Positions 1-9,474 of a DNA stretch of 64,000 nt are shown piece after piece (the first letter of the stretch is position 1; each line of letters starts with the position of its first letter). The position numbers and the translations under genes are program-made. The notes beneath the pieces are model-generated. The model ran no database searches, was not told where the DNA came from, and worked only from the letters and a program-made list of their open reading frames with translations. This stretch comes from CAYOHG01 sp964465125 (GTDB taxonomy: Bacteria > Planctomycetota > Phycisphaerae > UBA1845 > Fen-1342). Location of the stretch: the NCBI GenBank assembly GCA_964465125.1, contig CAYXIO010000013.1:17323-81322 (forward strand). The letters run 5' to 3'.

Positions 1-106
1 CGCCCCGCCTCAGCCGACCCAACAGCGCGGCTTCGTCGGCCGCAGCGCGTTCCGACGGGGCGGGCGCTGCCCGACCTGACGCGGTTTCGGCTGGATCGCC
101 CGTCAC
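1..106 (-). CDS. 5' fragment of an unidentified protein, cut by window edge
   Basis: A GTG codon at 104-106 on the minus strand is preceded by AAGGAGG (111-117, 4-nt spacer), and the frame stays open for 35 codons to the window edge. The visible N-terminus is Ala/Pro/Arg-rich and charged (begins MTGDPAETASGRAAPAP). It shows no signal peptide or recognisable domain. The strong ribosome site is the main support. It lies on the same strand as, and downstream of, the DegT-type aminotransferase, so the two could share a transcript. Function cannot be told from what is visible. Confidence 0.5.
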   Translation of the reverse strand, partial: MTGDPAETASGRAAPAPSERAAADEAALLGRLRRG

Positions 107-216
107 GGGGCCTCCTTGCAACAACATCCATCCTAACCGACGGCGGCCCTGCGCGACGAGAGGCCGCTCGCCGGCCGGCCGTATCGTGGCTCACCGCAGG
201 CGAGCCCGCGCGCGGC

Positions 217-1359
217 CTAGCGGCCGCGAAAGTCGCGCAGCGCGGCCAGCACCTCGTCCTGCATTTCGTGCGTCAACTCCGGATAGACGGGGATCGCAAG
301 CGAATGCGCCGCCGCGTGCTCGCTCGCCGGAAAGTCGCCGCGACGATACCCCAGGTAGCGGAAGCACGGCTGCTCGTGGAACGAGACCGGGTAGTACACC
401 TCGCAGCCGATGCCGCGCTGGGCCAGGTGCCTCCGCAGGGCATCGCGATCGCCGCGTACATTCAGCACATACTGGTTGTAGATGTGCGTGCCGGGCTCGG
501 CGGCCGGCGCCGGCGGCTCGATTCCGTCGATCGGCAGATACTGATCGTAGTACGCCGCGTGCGACCGCCGCGCCGCGTGCCAGTGCTCCAGGTGCGGCAG
601 CTTCACTCGCAGAACTGCTGCCTGGAGCGCGTCGAGCCGGAAATTCCCCCCGATCATCGCGTGGTGGTACTTCGGCTTGGCGCCGTGCGTCCGCAGGCAG
701 CGCAGCGTCTCCGCCAGCGCTGCGTCGGAAGTGACAACGATACCCGCGTCGCCCAGCGCGCCGAGGTTCTTGCTCGGAAAGAACGAGAAGCAGCCGATCC
801 GGCCCATCGCGCCCGCGCGATGCAGTCCGTCGGGCAGGCGGCAGCGCGCCCCGAGCGCCTGGGCGGCGTCCTCGACGACCGGAATCTGGTAGCGCGCGGC
901 AATGTCCAGGATCGCCGACATCTCGGCACACTGCCCGAACAGGTGCACCGGCATGAGCGCGCGCACGCGGCCGATCTCGTTCGGGTGATTTCGGAACCAG
1001 TCCTCCAGCGCAGCCGGGCTCAGGTTGTACGTGCGCGGATCGATGTCCACGAACGCGGGCCGCGCGCCCAGCCGCGCAACTACGCCCGCGGATGCGAAAA
1101 ACGAATACGGGCTGGTGATGACCACGTCGTCAGGCCCGACCCCGAGGCCCATCAGCGCGATCAGCAGCGCGTCCGTCCCTGACGAGACGCCGACCGCGTG
1201 CGGCACGCCTACGTACTCGGCGATGCGCTGTTCGAGCGCCTCGACCTGCGGCCCGAGGATGTAGTGGCCTGAATCGACCACTTCGTCGATCGCCTGCCGC
1301 AGTTCGGCGCGGATGTCCTTGAGCTGAGCCTTCAGGTCAAGCAGTGGCACTCTGGTCAC
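217..1359 (-). CDS. DegT/DnrJ/EryC1/StrS family PLP-dependent aminotransferase
   Basis: The 380-residue protein matches the usual length of this sugar aminotransferase family, which transfers an amino group from glutamate to a keto-sugar nucleotide for surface polysaccharide or antigen synthesis. The PLP Schiff-base lysine is K197 in FFPSKNLGALG. The SGTDAL loop lies near residues 60-65 and the cofactor-binding VEDAAQ aspartate near 164. I place the start at GTG 1357-1359 (MTRVPLLDLKAQ), because the extra 44 codons of the open frame to 1491 have no conserved character. It resembles WlbC/WbpE/FdtB-type enzymes most, but the exact sugar substrate cannot be read from sequence. It is divergent from the membrane protein at 1598, which might belong to the same envelope-sugar theme (inference). 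Confidence 0.9.
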   Translation of the reverse strand: MTRVPLLDLKAQLKDIRAELRQAIDEVVDSGHYILGPQVEALEQRIAEYVGVPHAVGVSSGTDALLIALMGLGVGPDDVVITSPYSFFASAGVVARLGARPAFVDIDPRTYNLSPAALEDWFRNHPNEIGRVRALMPVHLFGQCAEMSAILDIAARYQIPVVEDAAQALGARCRLPDGLHRAGAMGRIGCFSFFPSKNLGALGDAGIVVTSDAALAETLRCLRTHGAKPKYHHAMIGGNFRLDALQAAVLRVKLPHLEHWHAARRSHAAYYDQYLPIDGIEPPAPAAEPGTHIYNQYVLNVRGDRDALRRHLAQRGIGCEVYYPVSFHEQPCFRYLGYRRGDFPASEHAAAHSLAIPVYPELTHEMQDEVLAALRDFRGR

Positions 1360-1597
1360 GGCACGGACTCGCTTGTCGGTAGAAACCCATTCGTCAGGCG
1401 CGAGCGTATCTACCCGCCAGGCGTGCGTCAAAGCGGCTGGGCTCCGTCGGCGTTGGAGCGCGCGCCGCCCCACCGCGCCGCGCGCGTCCACGTTCGTTGC
1501 AAACGGCAGCAGCGCTCGCTACTCTGCCTGCCGAACTGGCGTGGCGCGCGCCAGAGCGACGTTCATGCCCGCACTCGGTCTCAACACGGGAGCACGC

Positions 1598-4500
1598 ATG
1601 GCCCTGCCGGCGCCGTTGCGGACGGCCATCTCATTCGTTCGACCCGACGTGGCGGTGGTCTGCCTGGCATTGCTCCTCTACGGCGCGCTTGAGATCCGCT
1701 ACGGGGGCGTGATCTCGGAGATTGGCGGCCTGGGCGGTGACGGCACGATCCACGTCACTCTCGCCGGTCGGCTGGTCGAAGCGATCCGCAATCACGACGC
1801 CACGGTCTACGAGTACCGCCACATCCTGCCCTATCTGACCGTGCACGAGGCGTTTCGGCTGCTTGGGATCGAGTACGACGCCGTCCTGGGGCGCGACGCG
1901 ATCATCCTGGGCCACCGCATCCAGAACCTGCTCTGCCTGATGGTCGCGGTGTTTCTCTGGGGCCGCATTCTCGAGCACTGGCAGGTCTCGCCGGCCACCC
2001 GTCGACTGAGTTTTCCGCTGCTGCTGCTCAGCTTCGCGTTCACGAAGATGCCGTTCTACCACCCCTGCAACGGCGACAGCGCGCAGTTCCTGCTGGGCGT
2101 CGCGTTGCTCCACAGCGTGCTGCGCGGACGAACGTGGCTGCTGCTGCTGCTCTCGCTGCTGGCGTTCTACATTCGGCCCGGGGCGGACATCTATGCCGCC
2201 TGCCTGATCGCGCTGCGCCCGGGCGCGCTGTGCGCGTCGGCGGACGCCGCGCGCCGCTCCTGGCCGGGCACGCTGGCCGCCGGCGGCCTCGCCGTCCTCA
2301 CCTTCATGATCGCGCTGGCCTATTTTGCCGACCCCACGGCTGTCCGCACCATCCAACCCCCGCTGGAGTTCCTGCGCGGCATCAGCATCGCCTGCATGCT
2401 GGCCTACGTGCTCGGCGCGTTTCTGCCGCTCTGGCGCACGCTGGCATGGCGACACGTATCGCGCATTCGCGTGCTGCCGCTGATCCTCTTCGCCCTCATC
2501 AACCTGGCGGCGCGTTACCTGACGGCGCAGATCTCCAAACCGGTCGGCGACATCACCAACGAGTTCCACATCCTGGTGGATTGCGTCGCGTACTCGGTGA
2601 ATCGCCCCGCCGCCGCCCCGCTGGCGCACCTCGTCTATTTCGGCCCGATCGCGCTGCTGACGATGCTGCTCTGGCCGCGCATCGCCGCGCTCGCGCAGCG
2701 TGAAGGGTTGCCGCTGCTGGCGGCGATGTCCGTCGCTTCGCTGCTCGGCCTGCACTCGGAATCGCGCCTGCTGACCACCGCGTTTCCGATCTTCGCCGCG
2801 CTGACCTGCGTCGCGCTGGATCGCCTGTCGTGGGGCGCTGCCTTCGCGACCCTGTGCGTCGGCACGGGTCTGCTGCTGTCCAAATTCTGGTTCTCGATGG
2901 GCACGCCGGTGCCGTGGAACGCCGGCGCCAATCCGGACCTGCTCTACTGGATCAACCAGGGGCCGTGGATTCCGCTGCCGATGTACGTGGTGCAGGGCGT
3001 CGTCGCGCTCGGTCTGGCCCTCGTGTTTCAGGGTCAGGTCCGCAGGCTGACGCGGGCCGCGTCGCCGCAGTCGGGCGACTTCGAGCAATGGCTCGCCCGC
3101 GCGGGCGGGCTCCTGGCGCAATGGCCCCGCCGCTTCGCCGCCGACCGGACGTACTGGATCGGGCTGGCCGGCGGATGGGCGCTCGTCGCCCTCGCGTCCG
3201 CCGCCATCCTGCCGCGCATGTTCGCCGGCCCGAGGCGCGCCGCCACCGAGGTCACCGCCCTCGCCAGCCCGCCGATCGTCCGCGCCGGCACCACCACCCT
3301 GATCGCGTCAATCCGCGCCTTCGGGGCTCCCAGCCGCCCCGACGCCGTCGAGTATCACTGGGAGCCGTTTCCGCCCGAGACCTCCGGCCTGGTCACGCTC
3401 AGCAACCCCAACGGCAGCCAGACCCGGGCGCGCTTCGCGCGTCCCGGCACGTACACGATTAATGTCACCGCGCACGACAAGGTCCGCGACACGGTCTCGC
3501 GCGCCTATGTGCAGGTCTTCGTGCAGTCGCTCAGCCGCCGCGCGCTATGCGACTTCAACGGGGACCTGGTCGAGGACGTCGTCTGGTACGACCCGACTGC
3601 GGGCGAGCTGAGCATCGACCTGATGAACGGCGCCGCGCCGCCCGACACGATCGACGTCGTCACCGAGCCGAATCGCGAGTGGAGGCCGATCCGCCTCGCC
3701 GATTTCGACGGCGATCGCCGGCCGGACATCCTCTGGCAGGACTCCCTCCGCGGCACCCTGGTGATCCACGTCATGGACGGGACTTCCATCGCACAGAAGT
3801 GCATCGTCCCAGCGCGCGAAGCCCCATGGACGCTGGCGGCTTGCGGCGATTTCAACGGCGACGGCAGCGCCGATCTGGCCTGGCGCGACGGGCAAACCGG
3901 CGCGCTGATGTCTTACCTGATGCAAGGCGGGACGATCGCGCAGACGTGCGACATGGGCGTCGCCGCGCCGTCAGAGCAGCTTCTCGACGTCGGAGATTAC
4001 AACGGCGACGGCAGCGATGACCTGCTCTGGATCGACCCCGCGGGCACCTTGTGGCTGACCGCTTGGCACGACAACGCCGCCGAAAGGAAGTCGCTGCAAC
4101 GCAACCCCGACCCGCTCTGGCGGCCGATCGGGTTCGCGGACTTCGACGGCGACTTGCGCCGCGACATCCTCTGGCAACACCAGACCGAGCACGCCGCGTA
4201 CGTTCAATTCGCGCGCGAGAACGGGCCCGCCTCGCAGCCCAAGCCACTCGTCCGCATCGTTCCCGGAGTATGCGAATTCGTCCAACTGGCGGACTTCAAC
4301 GGAGACGGCGCCACCGACCTGCTCTGGCAGGACCAGTCCAACGGCGAGTTGCTTGCGCACCTCGGAAGCCGCGAAGCCGTCGCCCTCGGCGCGCTTTCGC
4401 CCAGCGTGCGCGGCTGCGGCACGAACCGCCTCGTCGTCGCCGTCGGAGACTACGACGGCGAGGGCCGCGATGACGTGCTGATGCGCGACCGCCTCTCCGG

Positions 4501-4657
4501 CGAGAGCTTCCTGTACCTCGCCGGAAGCGGAGATCGAGCGCCCGCGGCGGGACACTTCCGCGCGCGCGAGCCGAAATGCGAGCCGCTCACGCTGGAGCCA
4601 CGGCTGCTGCCGTCCTGGAGCGCGCTGGCGCTCCGCCCGGGCGCGCGCGCGGATTGA
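1598..4657 (+). CDS. Polytopic membrane protein with PKD-like domain and FG-GAP/VCBS-like repeats
   Basis: This is a 1019-residue protein of unknown function. Residues 1-545 contain about a dozen hydrophobic segments, the last being near 518-542. A PKD/Ig-like beta domain follows (about 555-645), then seven repeats (about 650-1000), each built on a calcium-loop motif D-x-[DN]-G-[DE] followed by a D-[ILV]-[LV]-W block (for example DFNGDG, DFDGDR, DYNGDG). Such repeats form FG-GAP/VCBS-type propellers that usually lie outside the cell. The start is taken at ATG 1598 (GGGAG upstream). ATG 1565 in the same frame is the alternative, and the open frame further upstream overlaps the aminotransferase promoter. 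The membrane half could be a GT-C-like glycosyltransferase scaffold, but I see no diagnostic motif. Confidence 0.8.
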   Translation: MALPAPLRTAISFVRPDVAVVCLALLLYGALEIRYGGVISEIGGLGGDGTIHVTLAGRLVEAIRNHDATVYEYRHILPYLTVHEAFRLLGIEYDAVLGRDAIILGHRIQNLLCLMVAVFLWGRILEHWQVSPATRRLSFPLLLLSFAFTKMPFYHPCNGDSAQFLLGVALLHSVLRGRTWLLLLLSLLAFYIRPGADIYAACLIALRPGALCASADAARRSWPGTLAAGGLAVLTFMIALAYFADPTAVRTIQPPLEFLRGISIACMLAYVLGAFLPLWRTLAWRHVSRIRVLPLILFALINLAARYLTAQISKPVGDITNEFHILVDCVAYSVNRPAAAPLAHLVYFGPIALLTMLLWPRIAALAQREGLPLLAAMSVASLLGLHSESRLLTTAFPIFAALTCVALDRLSWGAAFATLCVGTGLLLSKFWFSMGTPVPWNAGANPDLLYWINQGPWIPLPMYVVQGVVALGLALVFQGQVRRLTRAASPQSGDFEQWLARAGGLLAQWPRRFAADRTYWIGLAGGWALVALASAAILPRMFAGPRRAATEVTALASPPIVRAGTTTLIASIRAFGAPSRPDAVEYHWEPFPPETSGLVTLSNPNGSQTRARFARPGTYTINVTAHDKVRDTVSRAYVQVFVQSLSRRALCDFNGDLVEDVVWYDPTAGELSIDLMNGAAPPDTIDVVTEPNREWRPIRLADFDGDRRPDILWQDSLRGTLVIHVMDGTSIAQKCIVPAREAPWTLAACGDFNGDGSADLAWRDGQTGALMSYLMQGGTIAQTCDMGVAAPSEQLLDVGDYNGDGSDDLLWIDPAGTLWLTAWHDNAAERKSLQRNPDPLWRPIGFADFDGDLRRDILWQHQTEHAAYVQFARENGPASQPKPLVRIVPGVCEFVQLADFNGDGATDLLWQDQSNGELLAHLGSREAVALGALSPSVRGCGTNRLVVAVGDYDGEGRDDVLMRDRLSGESFLYLAGSGDRAPAAGHFRAREPKCEPLTLEPRLLPSWSALALRPGARAD

Positions 4658-4699
4658 CACACGCCCCTGACCCGGTCCGCCGCACCGGGCTGCGTCGCG

Positions 4700-5506
4700 T
4701 CAACGCCCCTCAAAGCGCGCCACGCGCCGCTCCACAAAAGCCGTCACGCCCTCGCGATGATCCGCGGTGTTGCCGGCGGTCTGCTGAAGGAACGCCTCAT
4801 ACTCGAGCTGCTCGTCGAACGAGGCGGTCCAGGCGCGATTCAAGGCGCGCTTCATCAGTCCCAAGGCGCGGGTCGGCAGGCCGGCCAGCCGCCCGGCGAG
4901 CTCCGCCGTCGCCTCGGGCAACTGCTCGTCCGGCACGACCCGATTGACCAGCCCCGCGCGCAGCGCCTCCTCCGCCGACAGCTTCTCACCCAGCATGCAG
5001 AGCTCGGCGGCGCGTGCATAGCCGACGTGCTGAAGCAGCGTCTGCGTCGCGCCGGAGTCAGGAATCAGCCCGACGTGCACGAAGGCCATCATGAAGTAGG
5101 CCCGCTGCGCGCAGAGGCGCAGGTCGCAGGCGAAGGCGAAGCTCGCGCCGGCCCCCGCGGCGGCGCCGTTGACTCCGGCGACCACCGGCTTTTCAAGGCC
5201 CCGCAGTCGCGTCACGACCGGGTTGAACTTGCGGCGCAGATGGGCGGCGAAGTCGAGCGGACCTTCGGCGCCGCCGCGATAGCGCGCTTCGATCTCCTTG
5301 AGATCCTGTCCGGAGCAGAACGCCTTGCCCGCCCCGGTCAGCACGACGCAGCGGACCGAGTCGTCGCGCTGCGCGTTGCGCAGCGCCGCGGACAGCTCGA
5401 TGCTCATGGTCTCGTTGTAGGCGTTGAACGACTCCGGCCGATTCAACGTGATCGTCAGCACCCCGCCGGCGGACGAAACGGCCAGGGTCGAGAATGCGCT
5501 GCTCAT
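4700..5506 (-). CDS. Enoyl-CoA hydratase/isomerase family protein (PaaG-like)
   Basis: This 268-residue crotonase-fold enzyme acts on acyl-CoA thioesters. The oxyanion-hole segments are AFCSGQDL (62-69) and GVNGAAAGAGAS (111-122). The acidic catalytic position is aspartate D150 in HVGLIPDSGAT. Classical hydratases use two glutamates here, whereas PaaG-type isomerases carry this GLIPDSG signature. It is therefore more likely a 2-(1,2-epoxyphenyl)acetyl-CoA or enoyl-CoA isomerase-like enzyme than a plain hydratase. The start is ATG 5504-5506 with GAGGTG upstream. The frame continues to 5623 without conserved sequence. No other phenylacetate or beta-oxidation genes are adjacent, so its pathway is unknown. 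Confidence 0.88.
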   Translation of the reverse strand: MSSAFSTLAVSSAGGVLTITLNRPESFNAYNETMSIELSAALRNAQRDDSVRCVVLTGAGKAFCSGQDLKEIEARYRGGAEGPLDFAAHLRRKFNPVVTRLRGLEKPVVAGVNGAAAGAGASFAFACDLRLCAQRAYFMMAFVHVGLIPDSGATQTLLQHVGYARAAELCMLGEKLSAEEALRAGLVNRVVPDEQLPEATAELAGRLAGLPTRALGLMKRALNRAWTASFDEQLEYEAFLQQTAGNTADHREGVTAFVERRVARFEGR

Positions 5507-5838
5507 GTTCTGCACCTCGCGGCACGCCTGCGCGGCCCAAGCGCGTGCCCACTGGAAGCTATTCCAGAACCCCCCGCCGCCTTGCAACGGGAACAGCACG
5601 CACCCTGTGCCCGCCTTCGACACGATGTCCCACGAAGTGGGATCAGCCGCAGGAACGGTCCCGCCCCGGGTAGCGCGGGAATTCTACCCGTGAATCTGAA
5701 GCGGATGGTATCGGGTCGCGTTTCGGTTCTGACGCCAGGCCGCATGCTTACGCCGCTGACGGCGGCGGCATGCCACGCGCCCCCTCGATCCCTCGACCCC
5801 TTGGTCCCGCGCCCTGTGCCCGCGCCCTGTGCCCACGC
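5507..5838. other. 332-bp gap between two minus-strand genes
   Basis: No supportable gene. It holds the upstream region of the enoyl-CoA hydratase gene and the 3' flank of the subtilase gene. A 13-bp unit (CGCGCCCTGTGCC) is present twice in tandem at 5808-5833. A GC-rich imperfect palindrome bounded by GCATGC lies around 5742-5774. No convincing promoter was found. Confidence 0.5.
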
Positions 5839-7572
5839 CTACGAACACTCCGTCCCGAACGCGATCAGCAGAATGCTCAGGTCGGTCAGGTCCGTGACGC
5901 CATCGCCGTTGAAGTCGATCGAGCAGCCCGACGAGCAGCCGAACTCGACCAGCAGCAGGCTCAGATCGATCAGGTCGGTCTGCAAGTCGCCGTTCAGATC
6001 CGTTTCGCACTGGCACTCGTCGGGAATCCCGTTGCCGTCGCTGTCCTGCGACGTGCCCGAGGCAATATCGTCGGCGTCGTTGATCATGTTGCCGTTGCAG
6101 TCCGCGAAGTGCAGCGCCGCGTCGGCGTCGATGATCCCGTAGCCGCGAACGTAGCTCGGCTCAAACGTGCCGTAAGAGACGAAATAGTCGGCGGTGTACA
6201 TCAGGTGCGCGCGCATCTCCGCCACCGTCCATTCGGGATGCGCGCCCGCCAGGCAGGCCACCGCGCAGGCCGCCACCGGCGTCGAGAGCGACGTGCCGCT
6301 GACCGCCGCGTAGCCGGTCGTGTCATACGGCCAGACCGTGACCGTATCGACGCCCTGGGCCAGCAGCTCAGGCTTGACGCGATCGTCGGCGGTCGGCCCG
6401 TCGGAGCTGAAGTCGGCGATCGTGCCGCCGTCATCCACCGCGCCGATGGTCAGCACCTCAAACGCGTCCGACGGCGCGATCAGGTGCGACGAGTTCGGGT
6501 TGCCGTCGTGACCTTCGTTGCCGGCGGCGGTCAGGCAGTGCACGCCGTTGTCGGTCGCGGTGTTCACGGCGAGGGTGGTGACCGCGCTGGCGCCGTCCAG
6601 GTCGGATTGCGAATACCAGTCGATGTAGCCGAGCGAGCTGGTGGACATGTCGGCGCCCTGGGCCTCGACGAACTGAAGGCCGGCGACGTAGTTGTCCTCC
6701 TCGGCCGGGTATTCCCCCTCGACATCCTCGGTCTTGGCGAGCACGAACGACGCGTTGTACGCCCCGCCGACGAGCTCGTTGGGCTTGTATGCGGCCAGCG
6801 TGCCGAGAATCAGCGTGCCGTGCGTGTGCTGGTCCCAGTAGTCGCCGGGCTCGCTGCTGGTGTCCGGGTCGTTGTCGAGGAAGTCCCATTCGGCGAGGAC
6901 ATTGACCACGTGCCCGGCCTGGTTGAACGCGACGTGGCTGCGCTCAAAGCCGGTGTCGAGAATGCCGACAACCACGCCGCTGCCGGTGAAGCCCTGCGCG
7001 TGCACGGACAGCAGGTCGATCTGAGCAAGCTGCCCCTCGGCGTAGCCGTAGAAGCCGCGCTGATTGCCGTCGTGTTCCGAGGCCTCTCGCCGCACGGCCG
7101 GCCGAAGGACCCGCGCCCGGCGCACCGGCTGGAGCTTCGCGACGCACGGCAGCTCGGCGATCATCGTGAGCTGGAGCGACGTCGCGTCGACGCTGACTGC
7201 GTTGAGCCATGAGCTCGTTTGGCGAAGCCGCGCCCCGCTGGCCGTCACGCCTTCGACGTAGGCCGCAAACACAGGCAGATCACGCGCGTCAAACAGCCCG
7301 GGCGACGTGCGGCGAAGCTGGCGGCGCTCGATGGCGCGCGGCGAATAAGTCTGGGCCAGCGCGTCGATGGCGGCCTGCTCGTCGGCGGGCGAGGCAAAGC
7401 CCTTGTCGGTGAAGAAGACCCAGGTGGGCGTGCTCATCGCCGCGGCGGCCGGATCGAGCTGGGCGGCAAGCGTCGTTTGCGAAATGGAGGACGGGAGTGT
7501 CTGGCCGAAAGCCGCGACGGAGAGACCCAGCGCGGCAAGCAGCAATCGCGAGACCGGGAGCGTCGTATTCAT
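5839..7572 (-). CDS. Secreted S8 (subtilisin-like) serine protease with dockerin-like C-terminus
   Basis: The 577-residue exported endopeptidase has a signal peptide (1-23, ending SVAAFGQ), a propeptide-like region to about 185, and an S8 catalytic domain (about 190-470). The catalytic triad is D206 (GILDTG), H251 (HTHGT) and S428 (SGTSLSTP), with N352 (AAGNEG) as the oxyanion residue. The tail has EF-hand-like loops (DSDGNGIPDE, 511-520) and a duplicated dockerin-like pair, DLNGDL...LLVEFG and DFNGDG...LLIAFG (525-573), that ends in CS. This tail type recurs on two other secreted enzymes here and probably mediates surface retention or assembly (inference). The start is ATG 7570-7572 with a GAGG site. 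The open frame continues far upstream into the divergent pseudouridine synthase, which is coincidental. Confidence 0.93.
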   Translation of the reverse strand: MNTTLPVSRLLLAALGLSVAAFGQTLPSSISQTTLAAQLDPAAAAMSTPTWVFFTDKGFASPADEQAAIDALAQTYSPRAIERRQLRRTSPGLFDARDLPVFAAYVEGVTASGARLRQTSSWLNAVSVDATSLQLTMIAELPCVAKLQPVRRARVLRPAVRREASEHDGNQRGFYGYAEGQLAQIDLLSVHAQGFTGSGVVVGILDTGFERSHVAFNQAGHVVNVLAEWDFLDNDPDTSSEPGDYWDQHTHGTLILGTLAAYKPNELVGGAYNASFVLAKTEDVEGEYPAEEDNYVAGLQFVEAQGADMSTSSLGYIDWYSQSDLDGASAVTTLAVNTATDNGVHCLTAAGNEGHDGNPNSSHLIAPSDAFEVLTIGAVDDGGTIADFSSDGPTADDRVKPELLAQGVDTVTVWPYDTTGYAAVSGTSLSTPVAACAVACLAGAHPEWTVAEMRAHLMYTADYFVSYGTFEPSYVRGYGIIDADAALHFADCNGNMINDADDIASGTSQDSDGNGIPDECQCETDLNGDLQTDLIDLSLLLVEFGCSSGCSIDFNGDGVTDLTDLSILLIAFGTECS

Positions 7573-7806
7573 GATGACCTCGGAGAATGTGAACCCGAGC
7601 CGGCCGGGTTCATCGAACGCGGACCAACGAGGCGGCTCAGCCTCCAGCATAGCAGCCGGCGGCACCCCTCTGAAGGCATTCGCAGGTTTTTTGCGTGGCG
7701 TCTGGCCGCCGGCGCGTCCGCCGACATTGAAAACCCGCCCGCATAATCCTTCGGCGCGCCGCGGAAAAGCTCGACTCCGGCCGAATCTCGCGCGACAATC
7801 GCCCGG

Positions 7807-8547
7807 ATGCACACACAAACCCGCCGCATACCCGCGCCGGTGGTCCTGCATGCCGACGCCGAACTCCTGGTGGTCGACAAGCCGGCCGGGGCGTTGTCGG
7901 TGCACGGGCGCGGCGATCATCCGCTGCTGGCCGACCTGCTGCGCGAACTGCGCCTTGTGCCGCAGGACGAGCCGTTTCGAATCGTCCACCGCATCGACCT
8001 GGACGCGAGCGGAGTGATCGTTTTCGCGCGGACGCTGAACGCGCAGCAGAAGCTGACCGAGCAGTTCGCGACGCGCGAGGTGGAGAAGCTCTACCTCGCG
8101 CTGGTTTCGGGCTATGTGCCCGAGGACGGCAGCGTCAGTCAGCCGATCCTGGGCGACGGCGAGAGCGGGCGGGCGAAAATCGACCCGCGCCGCGGCAAGG
8201 CGGCCCGCACGGATTTCCGCATTCTCGAGCGCGTCGTCGGGCATACGCTGTTGCAGTGCTTTCCGCACACCGGCCGGCTGCACCAGATTCGCGTCCACCT
8301 GGCGTCCATCGGTCATCCGCTGTCGGTCGACCCCCTCTATGGAACCAGCGCGGAGCTGCGGCTGTCGACCTATAAGAGCAACTACAAGGCCAGCACGCGG
8401 CACGAGGAGCGCCCCCTGATCGCCCGGCTGACGCTGCACGCGGCGCGAATCAGCTTCGAGCACCCGGCCGACGGGCAGCGCGTCGCCTACGAAGCGCCGC
8501 TGCCCAAGGACCTGCGCGCCACGCTGACCCAGCTTCGACGTCTGTAG
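7807..8547 (+). CDS. RluA-family pseudouridine synthase
   Basis: This 246-residue enzyme isomerises uridine to pseudouridine in rRNA or tRNA. The family active site RIVHRIDLDASG is present and D64 is the catalytic aspartate. Other conserved blocks include DKPAG near the start (24-28), the RTDFRILER strand, and HTGRLHQIRVHLASIGHPL with the base-stacking region. It has no N-terminal S4 domain, so it resembles the compact RluA/RluE-like subclass. The target uridine cannot be deduced. It is divergent from the subtilase with 234 bp between the two. The short membrane-protein gene at 8696 follows on the same strand after 148 bp. Confidence 0.93.
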   Translation: MHTQTRRIPAPVVLHADAELLVVDKPAGALSVHGRGDHPLLADLLRELRLVPQDEPFRIVHRIDLDASGVIVFARTLNAQQKLTEQFATREVEKLYLALVSGYVPEDGSVSQPILGDGESGRAKIDPRRGKAARTDFRILERVVGHTLLQCFPHTGRLHQIRVHLASIGHPLSVDPLYGTSAELRLSTYKSNYKASTRHEERPLIARLTLHAARISFEHPADGQRVAYEAPLPKDLRATLTQLRRL

Positions 8548-8695
8548 CTCCGGACAGCATCGGCGGGACGACCCCGAAGCAGCCGATGCGCCCTCGCCGG
8601 GGCTTTGCGGTTGCATCCGCCCGACCTGGCACGCTACGCTGGCGGCTCGCGACTCGAATCTGACCCTGTAGCGGCCCAGCAAGGAGAAGACCGCC

Positions 8696-8920
8696 ATGAG
8701 CTCGTCCACCGTCCTGTCGATTCTCAGCCTCGTGATCTCGCTGTTCGTGGTCCTGCGCTGGTTGCAGAGCGGAGACGCTCCGGTGGTCATGCTCGCGGTT
8801 GCCGTCGCGCTTCAGGCCGTCAACTCGATGATCGCGCACGCCAAGGCCGAGGAGCGCTGGAAGCTCTACGTGCAGGGCATCATTGTCGACGAGACGGGCT
8901 ATACGCGCAGCGTGCGCTAG
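8696..8920 (+). CDS. Small two-helix membrane protein, unknown function
   Basis: The 74-residue protein begins with a hydrophobic helix (about 5-23) and has a second one (28-45, APVVMLAVAVALQAV). A charged C-terminal tail (HAKAEERWKLYVQG) follows. AAGGAG (8681-8686) is well placed before ATG 8696, which supports translation. The next gene starts 31 bp downstream with its own good ribosome site, so the pair may be an operon. I do not recognise a family. With both helices short and a soluble tail, a small envelope or regulatory subunit is possible, but that is only a guess. Confidence 0.7.
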   Translation: MSSSTVLSILSLVISLFVVLRWLQSGDAPVVMLAVAVALQAVNSMIAHAKAEERWKLYVQGIIVDETGYTRSVR

Positions 8921-8951
8921 GCCGCGCGCCTTCGGCGAAGGAGCGCATCGC

Positions 8952-9434
8952 GTGGGAATCCGCAAGCTGCTGTTCATCGTCTGCGCGTTTGCGACGAGCG
9001 CCGGCCTCGTGTTCTGGCTGATTCAACAAGGCGCGCGGTCCCAGCCGGCGTTCTTCCCGATCGGCATCGGCAACCCGCGCGAGGGCATGATCGACCTGCA
9101 CGTCGCCGTCGGAATGTTGATTCCCGCGCAAGACCCCCCCAAGCTGCGCAATGACGTCGTGGACTGGGACGGCTGGGTCAGCAGCCATTTCGAGCTGGTG
9201 GACGCCGCCGGCAAGCGCGTCGAGTTGCGCCGACTGAACGTCAGCAAGCTGATCCCCGATCCAATCGCCGGTGTGCCGGAGTTCTTCCTGGCGGGCTCGC
9301 TCAAGCCACGCGATCACTACATGCTGACCTTCACGCCGGTGGTCGGCGAGCCGCGGCAATTCCGCTACGAATTCGACGCGCCGGAGTCGCCGACGGAAGG
9401 CGAGACCGTGGCGTTTGTGCGGCTGGACTCGTAG
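8952..9434 (+). CDS. Membrane-anchored periplasmic protein, unknown function
   Basis: A 160-residue protein starts at GTG 8952. GAAGGAG (8937-8943) sits 8 nt before this GTG, which is why I prefer it to upstream codons. An N-terminal hydrophobic segment (about 5-23) acts as an uncleaved anchor or signal. The rest is beta-rich with no cysteines and looks like a single extracytoplasmic domain (GWVSSHFELVDAAGK, LKPRDHYMLTF). It has no recognisable enzyme motif. It follows the 74-residue membrane protein by 31 bp, which suggests co-transcription. Function unknown. Confidence 0.75.
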   Translation: MGIRKLLFIVCAFATSAGLVFWLIQQGARSQPAFFPIGIGNPREGMIDLHVAVGMLIPAQDPPKLRNDVVDWDGWVSSHFELVDAAGKRVELRRLNVSKLIPDPIAGVPEFFLAGSLKPRDHYMLTFTPVVGEPRQFRYEFDAPESPTEGETVAFVRLDS

Positions 9435-9474
9435 CCCGGGCGCGACCGGACATCCAATCAGCGGTGGAGCCTAC

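Noticed and set aside
1631..3121. 496-codon minus-strand frame opposite the membrane protein
   Set aside because: The product is polar and Gln/Arg-rich with no membrane or domain pattern, while the plus frame is a coherent polytopic protein.
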